NCBI RefSeq assembly: GCF_006494365.1
Contig: NZ_VHIP01000008.1
Span: 1 to 64,000 of the forward strand
Reading direction: 5' to 3'
Source: Aestuariibacter sp. GS-14
Lineage (GTDB): Bacteria > Pseudomonadota > Gammaproteobacteria > Enterobacterales > Alteromonadaceae
Length of the DNA stretch: 64,000 bases
Part shown: piece after piece, positions 19,327 through 27,956 of the stretch
How the letters are laid out: each line of letters begins with the position of its first letter
Position numbering within the stretch: position 1 is the first letter of the stretch
Made by a program: the position numbers and the translations under genes
Notes under the pieces: model-generated
Told to the model about the DNA's origin: nothing
Database searches by the model: none
The model's input: the letters and a program-made list of their open reading frames with translations, nothing else

Positions 19327-19441
19327 GTTCTTCCTTATGATTAAATTTTGGGGTATTTTGCCGAAAAAGCCCGTGTGAATACAGTGAATTAACATTTCTT
19401 AACGTTGTGTGCGTTTTACACAAATAAGAAAAAAGCAAACA

Positions 19442-21499
19442 TTAGTGAAAACGGCGCTCAGAAATAAGCAGTAATGTGTCGCGAATTTCATCAACAGAAA
19501 GCGGCTTTGTTAAGAAAGCGTTCATACCCGCATTGAAACATGCTTGCCGGTTCTCACTGGTGGTATTGGCGGTCATTGCAATAATAGTGAGTGACTTGTG
19601 ATCATATCCCAATTCCCGGCGAATTTTCCGTGTAGCCTGAAAACCATCCATTACGTCCATCTCGCAATCCATAAAAACCACATTATAATCCCGGCTTTGT
19701 TGCAATTGTTTCACCGCTTCCAGACCATTCACCGCGTAATCCGCGGTTAAGTCCAGCTCCGACAGCATCGCCTCCATTACAATGCGGTTGATTTCATTGT
19801 CTTCCACTACTAGCACCTTCATGTTGCGAAGCTGAGCAAGCACAACCGGATCAGCTATGCGAAATGGTGTACTGTTGATCGTATCAACAGCTGGAAACTT
19901 GACTGAAATAACAAACTCCGAACCGGCGCCGGGATGACTGTGCACATTAATATCACCCTGCATGGATAGGCACAGCTCTTTCACAATCGACAACCCCAAT
20001 CCAGTGCCCGCATTAGCCTGATTGTCGAACTGCTGAAAGGGTTTAAATATGCGCGAAATTTGCTCGCGGGTCATGCCCTTACCCGTGTCTGCTACACGTG
20101 CCACCAACTCAATCATGCTGCCACTGTGTATTGTGGTAATGGTAACCTTGATTTGTCCGCCAAAGGTAAATCGCAGCGCATTATTTAGTACGTTGCTAAA
20201 AATTTGCTTTAACCTTACTTCATCTGCATCAACCCAGTCCTGTTTGCAATAATGCGTTTCGAACTCCAGTTGAATTCCTTGCTTCTCACACAGCGGTAAA
20301 TAAAGAACCTGAAGGTCGCTGAAAACCCTGGCTAACGAAACAGGGGCAGGAGCTAACTGTAATTCACCGCTGTCTATTTTTGAATAATCCAATACATCAT
20401 TTATGAGCCGGACCAAGGTTTGTGAGCTTTGTAAGGCGATGGCAATCTTGGTTTCGAGAATGTCTTTGTCGAGCCCGGCATGCAGGGTTTGCAACATCCC
20501 TGAAATGCCATTTATTGGGGTACGCAGTTCATGACTGACTTTCGCAATTAACTGGCTACGGGCAAGTAATAAGGCTTCTGCTTCCTGCTTTTTCTCTGCC
20601 AGTTGGTTTCGGTTAATTACGTCGGTGTGAATATCCTGAAATGCACCAAAAAGACGAACGCACTGCCCATTCTCAAATTCCGCTTCACCTAAGGCAGCAA
20701 CCCACTTCTCTTGCCCACTATAGGTGACTAAGCGCACTTCGATATTCCAAGGCGTACCGTTTTCCATGCCCGCCTCTACCGCTGCGAGAATGCGTTCTCT
20801 ATCGCTACCTTCTTTGTAGAAATCAATAGCGGATTCCAGATTGGGCTCAAAATCGTCCGGTACTTCATGAATAAATCGGGTTTGATCACTCCAGTACACT
20901 TTGCCTGATTGCACATCGACTTCCCAAAAACCAATATTTGCCAAACGCTGCATAGAACGCAGGGAATCCAACCGGCGCTTTTTCCACACAAGGCTTTCCT
21001 CACGGGATAAGGCAGATTCAATTACCGCCGCAATGGTTTTAATCAGTGCGATATCATCACCACTCAGTACCTGCTGTTGTTTGTCAGTGAATAAAAAAAA
21101 CAACGTTCTGGGTAGTTTTCCATCACTAAAAATGGGCGCGCCTAAATAGGTGTGAATTGAGAATAAATTGACAAACGGATGTGACGCCACTTCTGACAGT
21201 TGACAGTTTTCGTAATAAGTCAATTCACCGCTTTGAATGGGATTGTTACACAGCACATCCACAACGGGTAAGGTAATCCCGGCCTGAAAGTTCAGCTCAG
21301 GCGACTGTTTAATACTCAGCAGGCGGTATAGCGTATGATCAACTTCGTCAATACCACCAAAACCCACAGCATCAGCACTAAAGGTAGTTCTGCACATCTC
21401 CAGTAGTTGGTCGATCATCACTGGTGTAGTCAGCGACTTATCCGAGGAAATCTCCAAAATGGATCTATAAATGAGTGGGTTACCGCGCTCAAACTGCAT
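19442..21499 (-). CDS. Soluble GAF-PAS hybrid histidine kinase
   Basis: A 685-residue cytoplasmic sensor kinase with no membrane segment. Order of domains: GAF-like (~20-165), PAS with PAC (~185-295, WSDQTRFIHEVP and GAFQDIHTDV), HisKA with phospho-His323 in SHELRTPINGISGM, HATPase with NNALRF (N box), DTGKGM and GTGLGLSIVKEL, and a receiver (~555-680) with phospho-Asp611 in FMDCEMDVMDG and a TKPLS lysine motif. There is no HPt, so an external phosphotransfer protein is expected. It lies 51 bp after the GGDEF-EAL gene on the same strand, probably co-transcribed. Signal unknown. Confidence 0.9.
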   Translation of the reverse strand: MQFERGNPLIYRSILEISSDKSLTTPVMIDQLLEMCRTTFSADAVGFGGIDEVDHTLYRLLSIKQSPELNFQAGITLPVVDVLCNNPIQSGELTYYENCQLSEVASHPFVNLFSIHTYLGAPIFSDGKLPRTLFFLFTDKQQQVLSGDDIALIKTIAAVIESALSREESLVWKKRRLDSLRSMQRLANIGFWEVDVQSGKVYWSDQTRFIHEVPDDFEPNLESAIDFYKEGSDRERILAAVEAGMENGTPWNIEVRLVTYSGQEKWVAALGEAEFENGQCVRLFGAFQDIHTDVINRNQLAEKKQEAEALLLARSQLIAKVSHELRTPINGISGMLQTLHAGLDKDILETKIAIALQSSQTLVRLINDVLDYSKIDSGELQLAPAPVSLARVFSDLQVLYLPLCEKQGIQLEFETHYCKQDWVDADEVRLKQIFSNVLNNALRFTFGGQIKVTITTIHSGSMIELVARVADTGKGMTREQISRIFKPFQQFDNQANAGTGLGLSIVKELCLSMQGDINVHSHPGAGSEFVISVKFPAVDTINSTPFRIADPVVLAQLRNMKVLVVEDNEINRIVMEAMLSELDLTADYAVNGLEAVKQLQQSRDYNVVFMDCEMDVMDGFQATRKIRRELGYDHKSLTIIAMTANTTSENRQACFNAGMNAFLTKPLSVDEIRDTLLLISERRFH

Positions 21500-21550
21500 A
21501 GGGCTTACCGAAGATAGATCTGAAAGCAGGATCTTATTAACATTTCTGTA

Positions 21551-23659
21551 TCATACCATTTGTGGCAAATTAGCCAATAGCGAAAAAAAATCGTTCTCAT
21601 TTATCGGTTTTGAAAAATAGTATCCTTGTCCTTCATCACACCCTAACTGTTGTAAAACCTGCCTTTGCTCTTTAGTTTCAATTCCCTCACCTACCAGCTT
21701 TAAATTCAATGTCCTGGCAAGGCGAACAATCACATCCACAATGTCCTTTGCTTGTTGGTCTTTGAACATATCATTTACGAACGAACGGTCGATTTTTAGC
21801 ACATCTAATGGGAATGAGCGCAAGTAATTCAGGCTGGAATAGCCCGTGCCAAAATCATCCAGCGCTATCGATATACCTAAAGCAGAAAGCCGGTTCAATA
21901 TTCCCCGTGTCTCGGCAAAATCCATCATCAGGGCCGACTCAGTGACTTCCAGCTCTATCAGATTACATGATAAATCGGCATCGTTCAGCATCGTTTCAAT
22001 CTGTTCGCAAATATCGCTTTCATGAAATTGCTGCGCCGCGATATTTACCGCAATCTTGAGAATCTTTCCGTGCTGGTAAAATCGCTTTGCCAGATTAATA
22101 CTTTGCTGCAAGACCTGACGGCCAAGCTCATGAATAAGACCTGACTCTTCGGCAAACTCAATAAACCGGTTGGGAAGAATCAGACTTCCGTCATCTGCTG
22201 CCAGTCTTACCAAGGCTTCAGCGCCGGTAATCTCACCGCTTGCTAAATTGTATTTTGGCTGATAAAGCACAACAAGCTTGTGTTCTTCCAACGCGCTGCG
22301 TAACAATTTCTCGATGCGCACGCGCTCGTTTAACTCCAACTGTAAGTTAGTAGAGAAATAACAATATCGATTCTTTCCGGTGGTTTTGGCCCGATACATA
22401 GCGGTATCTGCGTGCCGCATAAGCTCTTCCGCACTGGATGAATCCGACGGATAGATACTCACCCCAATGCTCACGCTAAGGGTGTGTTCATCACCAGCGA
22501 CAGAAAACGGCTCCTGCATGGCATCAATGATATTTAATGCGGTGATATCGGTTAAATTTGGCGAGTGCACTTCCGGTAACATCACTACAAACTCATCGCC
22601 CCCCACGCGCGCGAGAGTAGTTTTGCTGTCACACAAATGTTCAAGTCTCTGCGCGACTTCAGTAATAATCAGATCACCAACGGAGTGCCCCTTCGCATCG
22701 TTCAGGTACTTAAAGTTATCGATATCAATCAACAGTAATGCTACTGATCTGCGGGTTATTTGAACCCGCGAGATACTTTGCAGCACCCTGTCGTGTAACA
22801 ACATTCGGTTGGGCAATCCGGTTAACTGGTCGTGATTAGCCAAATGGGTCATTTGGGTTGCCAGCGCGATGGATTCAGTTACATCCTGAAACACAATCAC
22901 GCAACCCAGTAAATTTTGATGTTTGTCACGAATTAGAGCCGCTGAATCTTCAACACGGTACTCTCCCCCCAAACGGCTGGTTAATTTGGCATTTAACGCC
23001 ATAGCTACCGTGCGCTTCTCTTTTAACGCAATTTCTACCGGGTTGGGTAAAACCTGATTGTTGGAAGCATCAGATAACACCATCACCTCTTTTATATGAT
23101 GGCCTATTGAGGACGTTTTGTGCCATCCCGTCAGCCTTTGCGCAACGGGATTGATAAAGGTAATTCGTCCATCTGGGTCTGTTGCAATCACCCCGTCTGC
23201 TATGGAATTGAGTACCACATTCAAGTACTGACGTTCTTCTTCAACCTGGTGCCGGGCTGCTAACACTGCCTGTTCCTGCTTTTTTAACTGCAAGTGATTA
23301 CTTACTCTGGCTCTACAGAGTGTTAGATCAAACGGTTTGGTTATAAAATCGATGCCCCCAGCTTCCAGTGCCTTGCGCTCTGTATCGTAGTCCTGATGCG
23401 ACGTAATAAAGATGATGGCTGGTGTTCTGATAAACGCGTGAGTCTTGATTCTGCGACAAACTTCGAATCCACTTACATCAGGTAGCTCAATGTCCAGCAA
23501 TACAATATCCGGCTGACGCACCGCAACCAATGCCAATCCTTCGCTGCCACTGCCTGCTGTCTCAATATTTGCCAAGTCAGCCAAGCCACTCTCCAGAATA
23601 GCCAGCGAACCAAGGTCATCATCAATTACAACGATGTTAAGTGACTTTTCCATTTGCAT
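21551..23659 (-). CDS. Response regulator with PAS, GGDEF and EAL domains
   Basis: A 702-residue c-di-GMP enzyme. An N-terminal receiver (acidic DDD, phospho-Asp56 in LLDIELPD, lysine in TKPFD) is followed by a PAS domain (~140-265). Next comes a GGDEF cyclase with intact GGDEF (353-357), then an EAL phosphodiesterase with EAL (480-482), N in NIAAQQF, E in ELEVTESAL, DDFGTG, KIDRSFV and EGIE all intact. Both activities look possible. No RxxD inhibitory site precedes GGDEF. A TTG at 23680 could add seven residues. The receiver suggests control by a kinase, plausibly the hybrid kinase encoded just downstream. Confidence 0.92.
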   Translation of the reverse strand: MQMEKSLNIVVIDDDLGSLAILESGLADLANIETAGSGSEGLALVAVRQPDIVLLDIELPDVSGFEVCRRIKTHAFIRTPAIIFITSHQDYDTERKALEAGGIDFITKPFDLTLCRARVSNHLQLKKQEQAVLAARHQVEEERQYLNVVLNSIADGVIATDPDGRITFINPVAQRLTGWHKTSSIGHHIKEVMVLSDASNNQVLPNPVEIALKEKRTVAMALNAKLTSRLGGEYRVEDSAALIRDKHQNLLGCVIVFQDVTESIALATQMTHLANHDQLTGLPNRMLLHDRVLQSISRVQITRRSVALLLIDIDNFKYLNDAKGHSVGDLIITEVAQRLEHLCDSKTTLARVGGDEFVVMLPEVHSPNLTDITALNIIDAMQEPFSVAGDEHTLSVSIGVSIYPSDSSSAEELMRHADTAMYRAKTTGKNRYCYFSTNLQLELNERVRIEKLLRSALEEHKLVVLYQPKYNLASGEITGAEALVRLAADDGSLILPNRFIEFAEESGLIHELGRQVLQQSINLAKRFYQHGKILKIAVNIAAQQFHESDICEQIETMLNDADLSCNLIELEVTESALMMDFAETRGILNRLSALGISIALDDFGTGYSSLNYLRSFPLDVLKIDRSFVNDMFKDQQAKDIVDVIVRLARTLNLKLVGEGIETKEQRQVLQQLGCDEGQGYYFSKPINENDFFSLLANLPQMV

Positions 23660-23894
23660 ATCCAAAGACCACGCCTTCAATTAACGAGAATTCCCCACAT
23701 ACCCGCCCACTTGTACCCAGAGTACTGCGTAACTCAAATTTACTATTTTACTCTTCAGCTTGTTAATTACAGGTTAAAAAACAAATCAACACCTATACTG
23801 ACATACAGCTTCTCATACCCAGACTTGGACGTTATCTGTTACAGCCTCAAAATCGGCTCAGGCGGGATCAGTCAACAATGAATATGCGTCTTGA

Positions 23895-26800
23895 ATGAGT
23901 ATAGGAGAATGCTGGGGTTACACTAAATTTTTGAGACGATATTTTTTCAGGCAGGTTAAATTGAGCAGTGTTAAAAGTAATTCCTTATGGTTACTCGCAT
24001 TAGTGGCTCTTCTAGCTGGTATGTCTTTCATGCACGAAAGATACATTGAGCGCGAAGCTTTTACCGACCTTGCCAGGCAGCACCAGGTAAACCTGCGTGA
24101 GATTAAATCGGATATAACCAGCAGGCTGAATGATTCTGTTAATGCTATCTACTTTCTTTATTCTACGCCGCCAATCAGCGGCTTAGTGAGGGCAGCCGAA
24201 GACCCAGAACGCATAGACCGGCATGATAACACCAGCTTTGACGGCTGGCGGTACCGGCTGGAAACGATCTTTGTAGCCTTTTTAAAAAACAATGAGCAAT
24301 ACTCACAAGTCCGATTAATTTATGCAGATTCGGGTGAGGAGTTTATCAGGGTAGACAGAGTCAGAGGCGACGTGCGTACTATTGGCGCACAAATGCTTCA
24401 GGACAAGAGTGGCAGAGACTATATAGAGGTCGCCAGACAACTCAAACGCGAACAATTGTATATTTCTGGTATAAACCTCAATCGCGAGCACGATGAACTG
24501 AGCATGCCTTATGAGCCCACCGTGCGCTTTATTCTTCCAGTATATTCAGAGCAAGGCGAGCTGTTTGCCTTTCTGGTGCTTAACAAGAACCTCAACGTGC
24601 TGTTTAGTTCAACCGAAGCATTGATCGTTCCTGGTCAGCACCTTGTCTATAACGATGCGGATGGATTTTTTCTGAATCACTTCAACCAGGCCCTGTATTT
24701 TACCAAGGACTTAGCACCAGAGAAAACCTATAACGCTGTTTACACAGATAACGTATTACTCCCCAACAAACTGAGACGGGTTACCAATAAGGCTGATCCG
24801 AGTGAGCAATACTACGTGTCGAGCGAAAGCATTCTGGTGCCGTCGGGATATGAAGCTTATCCGCTCACAATCTCTATTTTTAGCGACAATACCTGGCTGT
24901 CGTCGTTTCTTTGGGGTCGCCGCTTAACCTTTTATTCCGGCACAGGCTTAATTTTACTGATATTTCTGTTAGCACTAACGATATTAAACCGCTCCGCCAG
25001 CAAAAATCGCAAACTGGCTGAGGCAAGAGCAGAAGCGCAAGCTGTTGTAACGGGGGCAACTGATGCAATTATTACGCTTGATACAACCGGCGCTATAACG
25101 TCGTGTAACTTCGCTGCAGAAAAAATGCTCGGTACAGACAAAGGTCAGTTAGTAGGTGAAACGCTGCACGATTACTTTAACCCGTTTACCGAAACCCCTA
25201 TCGAAGTCATCCTGAACAATGAAGATGCGGATATTGACATTGTCTGGCGAAAACAGCAGGAAGATATTCACTACCACTGCAGTAAATGCGTTATTAAACA
25301 AACAAAGGGCGTCTCGGCATTGGCCTTGTTTTTCCGTGACATTACTCAGGACATCCGGGCCAAAGAAGAAGCAGCCAATATCAACCAAATATTGGAAAGC
25401 AAGATAGCCCAGCGTACCCAGGAACTCGAATTAGCGCGCAACGAAGCAGTTGAAAACAGTAAAGTAAAAAGCCAGTTTATCTCTAATATCAGTCATGAAA
25501 TGCGCACGCCACTCAATGGCATACTTGGCGCACTCACCATGCTGCAGCGTCAGAAACTGCAACCTGAAACTTCAAAATTTATCAATATGGCAGCGATCAG
25601 CGCATCTAACTTAACCACACTGATCAATGACATTCTGGACTTATCGAAAATTGAAGCCGGTAAGCTGGATCTAGAATGCAAACCATTTAATCCTGAAACT
25701 CTGGTTAACAGCCAGATTATTCCTCATGCAATGAAAGCCGCCGAAAAGGGGCTGGAGTTTTACCTGGATACATCGGCTATACGTTTTCGGGAGTTCAATA
25801 GTGATCCCCATCGCATCGCGCAAATCCTCAATAATATTATTGGCAACGCAATTAAATTTACTGAATCAGGTTCAGTAACGGTAACGGTTACCTCTAAGAT
25901 AACAAACCAAAATGGTCTGTTGACCGTCTCTGTTACCGATACGGGAATTGGGATCGAAAAAAGTAAAATCCCTAGGTTGTTTAACGCTTTTCAGCAAGCG
26001 AATAGCCAGATATCAACTCGTTATGGCGGCACTGGATTAGGTTTAATGATCTGCAAACAACTGGTTAATTTGCTGGGTGGTAATATTGCTTTGTCTTCTG
26101 CGCAACACAAAGGCACAACGGTTGATATTACGCTGTCATCCAGCGACTGGACTGAATTCGATAACGCTGAACTTACGCTGTTTCGTGGTGCAGTATTTGG
26201 TATATTCGCCAGTTCAACGCAGTCGGCTTCTATTATCGCGAAAACGGTACAGAATTTAGAAGGCACTTCACGCATTTTTTCAATGGACGAAATGCCAACA
26301 ACAGCCGACAATTTGCCTGCCAATATAATCATTGATTTACCCTTGACGCAGGCAGAAGAACTTTGCCATCAATTACAGGCACTTAAGGCATCCGTACAAT
26401 TGTTTGTTCTGCGCCAGTTCACCCAACCCGCTAGCATGCAAAGCGAATCAATTCACTATCTCACCAAACCGCTTATGCGAAATGAATTAATTGCCAAAGT
26501 GCTAAAAGTGCCAGAACATCAGGCGGGTTTTGGCTACGATAACGGGTATCATTCCAGAACAGATGATATTAAATTACAGGATGAGAATTTACGCATTCTG
26601 GCAACTAAAACACTGCTCATCGTAGACGACAATGATATAAACCTGGAGGTTGCTGCCAGTTTATTATCGAGCTTGCCAATTAACGTTATAACCGCCAGTT
26701 CAGGCGAGGATGCCATTGCGCTGCTCTCCAGTTTTAAACACTCCGGCAAAGCAATTCACGCTATTTTGATGGACTGCAACATGCCTGGTATCAGCGGCTA

Positions 26801-27422
26801 CCAAACAACGGAATTAATTCGTCAGGGTAATGCAGGGGAAAAAGTCGCAACGATTCCTATCATTGCCATGACCGCAAATGCGTTAAAAGGCGAGAAGGAC
26901 AAGTGCTTAAGTTCAGGCATGAACGACTTTATAACCAAACCACTCGACCCAAACGAATTTGTAAAGCTTACCGTAGCCTGGCTATTAAAGTACGATAGCA
27001 GTTTTGTGTACCCGCCTTCGATAACTGAGAGCCAAAGTAGTAAGCCTGAATCCGATACATCTCAAACGGCTCCCGAAAGCTCTTCACTTTGGAACAAAGA
27101 AGAGGCACTTTCACGTTTGATGAACAACGAAGCACTGTTAAATAAATTGGTGAGTTTATTTCTAGCTAATGCAGACACGCTATTTAACGAGCTTTCAGAG
27201 GCAATTCAACAACGCGACTTTGAAACGATTCGTCAACGCAGTCACAAGCTAAAAGGGCAAACCGCAGAATTGGGCGCTGAGCAATTCTGTAACACCCTGA
27301 AAACGCTTGAGGCACTCGCCAAAAGTGCCAACCCCGACGTTATCGAATTATTGAATACCGCCCAACAACACTTCAATGATTTGGTGCTACATTTGCGTGC
27401 ACAACACCCTGATGGCCACTGA
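23895..27422 (+). CDS. Membrane-bound hybrid histidine kinase with receiver and HPt
   Basis: A 1175-residue sensor: first membrane helix (~31-46), a ~300-residue periplasmic Cache-like sensor, second helix (~345-363), PAS (~375-490), coiled coil, HisKA with His534 in SHEMRTPLNGILG, and HATPase with GNAIKF, DTGIGI and GTGLGL. A degenerate receiver-like segment (~765-880) lacks the acidic pair. A full receiver (~910-1035, Asp960 in LMDCNMPG) and an HPt (His1117 in RSHKLKG) follow. All parts of a phosphorelay sit in one chain. It is divergent from the GGDEF-EAL gene across 235 bp. The start is uncertain: no ribosome site precedes this ATG, while TAGGAG serves a nested five-codon frame. Confidence 0.9.
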   Translation: MSIGECWGYTKFLRRYFFRQVKLSSVKSNSLWLLALVALLAGMSFMHERYIEREAFTDLARQHQVNLREIKSDITSRLNDSVNAIYFLYSTPPISGLVRAAEDPERIDRHDNTSFDGWRYRLETIFVAFLKNNEQYSQVRLIYADSGEEFIRVDRVRGDVRTIGAQMLQDKSGRDYIEVARQLKREQLYISGINLNREHDELSMPYEPTVRFILPVYSEQGELFAFLVLNKNLNVLFSSTEALIVPGQHLVYNDADGFFLNHFNQALYFTKDLAPEKTYNAVYTDNVLLPNKLRRVTNKADPSEQYYVSSESILVPSGYEAYPLTISIFSDNTWLSSFLWGRRLTFYSGTGLILLIFLLALTILNRSASKNRKLAEARAEAQAVVTGATDAIITLDTTGAITSCNFAAEKMLGTDKGQLVGETLHDYFNPFTETPIEVILNNEDADIDIVWRKQQEDIHYHCSKCVIKQTKGVSALALFFRDITQDIRAKEEAANINQILESKIAQRTQELELARNEAVENSKVKSQFISNISHEMRTPLNGILGALTMLQRQKLQPETSKFINMAAISASNLTTLINDILDLSKIEAGKLDLECKPFNPETLVNSQIIPHAMKAAEKGLEFYLDTSAIRFREFNSDPHRIAQILNNIIGNAIKFTESGSVTVTVTSKITNQNGLLTVSVTDTGIGIEKSKIPRLFNAFQQANSQISTRYGGTGLGLMICKQLVNLLGGNIALSSAQHKGTTVDITLSSSDWTEFDNAELTLFRGAVFGIFASSTQSASIIAKTVQNLEGTSRIFSMDEMPTTADNLPANIIIDLPLTQAEELCHQLQALKASVQLFVLRQFTQPASMQSESIHYLTKPLMRNELIAKVLKVPEHQAGFGYDNGYHSRTDDIKLQDENLRILATKTLLIVDDNDINLEVAASLLSSLPINVITASSGEDAIALLSSFKHSGKAIHAILMDCNMPGISGYQTTELIRQGNAGEKVATIPIIAMTANALKGEKDKCLSSGMNDFITKPLDPNEFVKLTVAWLLKYDSSFVYPPSITESQSSKPESDTSQTAPESSSLWNKEEALSRLMNNEALLNKLVSLFLANADTLFNELSEAIQQRDFETIRQRSHKLKGQTAELGAEQFCNTLKTLEALAKSANPDVIELLNTAQQHFNDLVLHLRAQHPDGH

Positions 27423-27430
27423 GTGTTGTG

Positions 27431-27826
27431 TTATTCGCATAACCAGTTTATTGCTTCGGCGGGGTCAGTAAAATAATTGACTTCGCCACCAATAAACCAA
27501 TCACCCAATGTTGCCATAAGCGCCTGCCAGTCGGCATGACCGACAATGGCTATTTTTTCAAACTCATTGCCGTGCTTTAAACCAATCTTCAAGTCGTCCC
27601 ACGCCGCTCTCAGTTCCCATCCGGTAAATTCGGTGGCGTCCATCAATAAGCGGACTTTAGGTTGTGCTATGGTGCCTATAGCGCCTTCAAGTAACGGTGT
27701 AAACGCCTGATAGTCGGCATGCGTAAGCTTACCAACGGCTTTCATAGTGATATACAAGGTATGTTGAAATCGCTCTATTCCAATTGAAACGCTATGCGAA
27801 ACGCTATGGGTGTTGCTCATCGCCAA
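27431..27826 (-). CDS. SpoIIAA-like (STAS-fold) protein
   Basis: A 131-residue cytoplasmic protein of the SpoIIAA-like family (PF11964 type). It shows YITMKAVGKLTHADYQAFTPLLEGAI, VRLLMDATEFTGWELRAAWDDLK and a C-terminal FTDPAEAINWL. Family members have a STAS-like fold and bind lipids or partners, but have no agreed role. The 3' end is eight bp from the stop of the convergent hybrid kinase. Possible alternative starts lie at the second Met (27820). A functional link to the kinase is only positional. Confidence 0.8.
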   Translation of the reverse strand: MAMSNTHSVSHSVSIGIERFQHTLYITMKAVGKLTHADYQAFTPLLEGAIGTIAQPKVRLLMDATEFTGWELRAAWDDLKIGLKHGNEFEKIAIVGHADWQALMATLGDWFIGGEVNYFTDPAEAINWLCE

Positions 27827-27956
27827 CCCCTATGTCTGACTGAAAGACATCACACTAGCGAATATTCGCCATCTCTATGCTGACATAAATCAACAAAAAT
27901 AGCGGTCCCGTTCGCCTGCGTAAAGTCATGTGGTAAGGTAATACCAATTAGCAACA

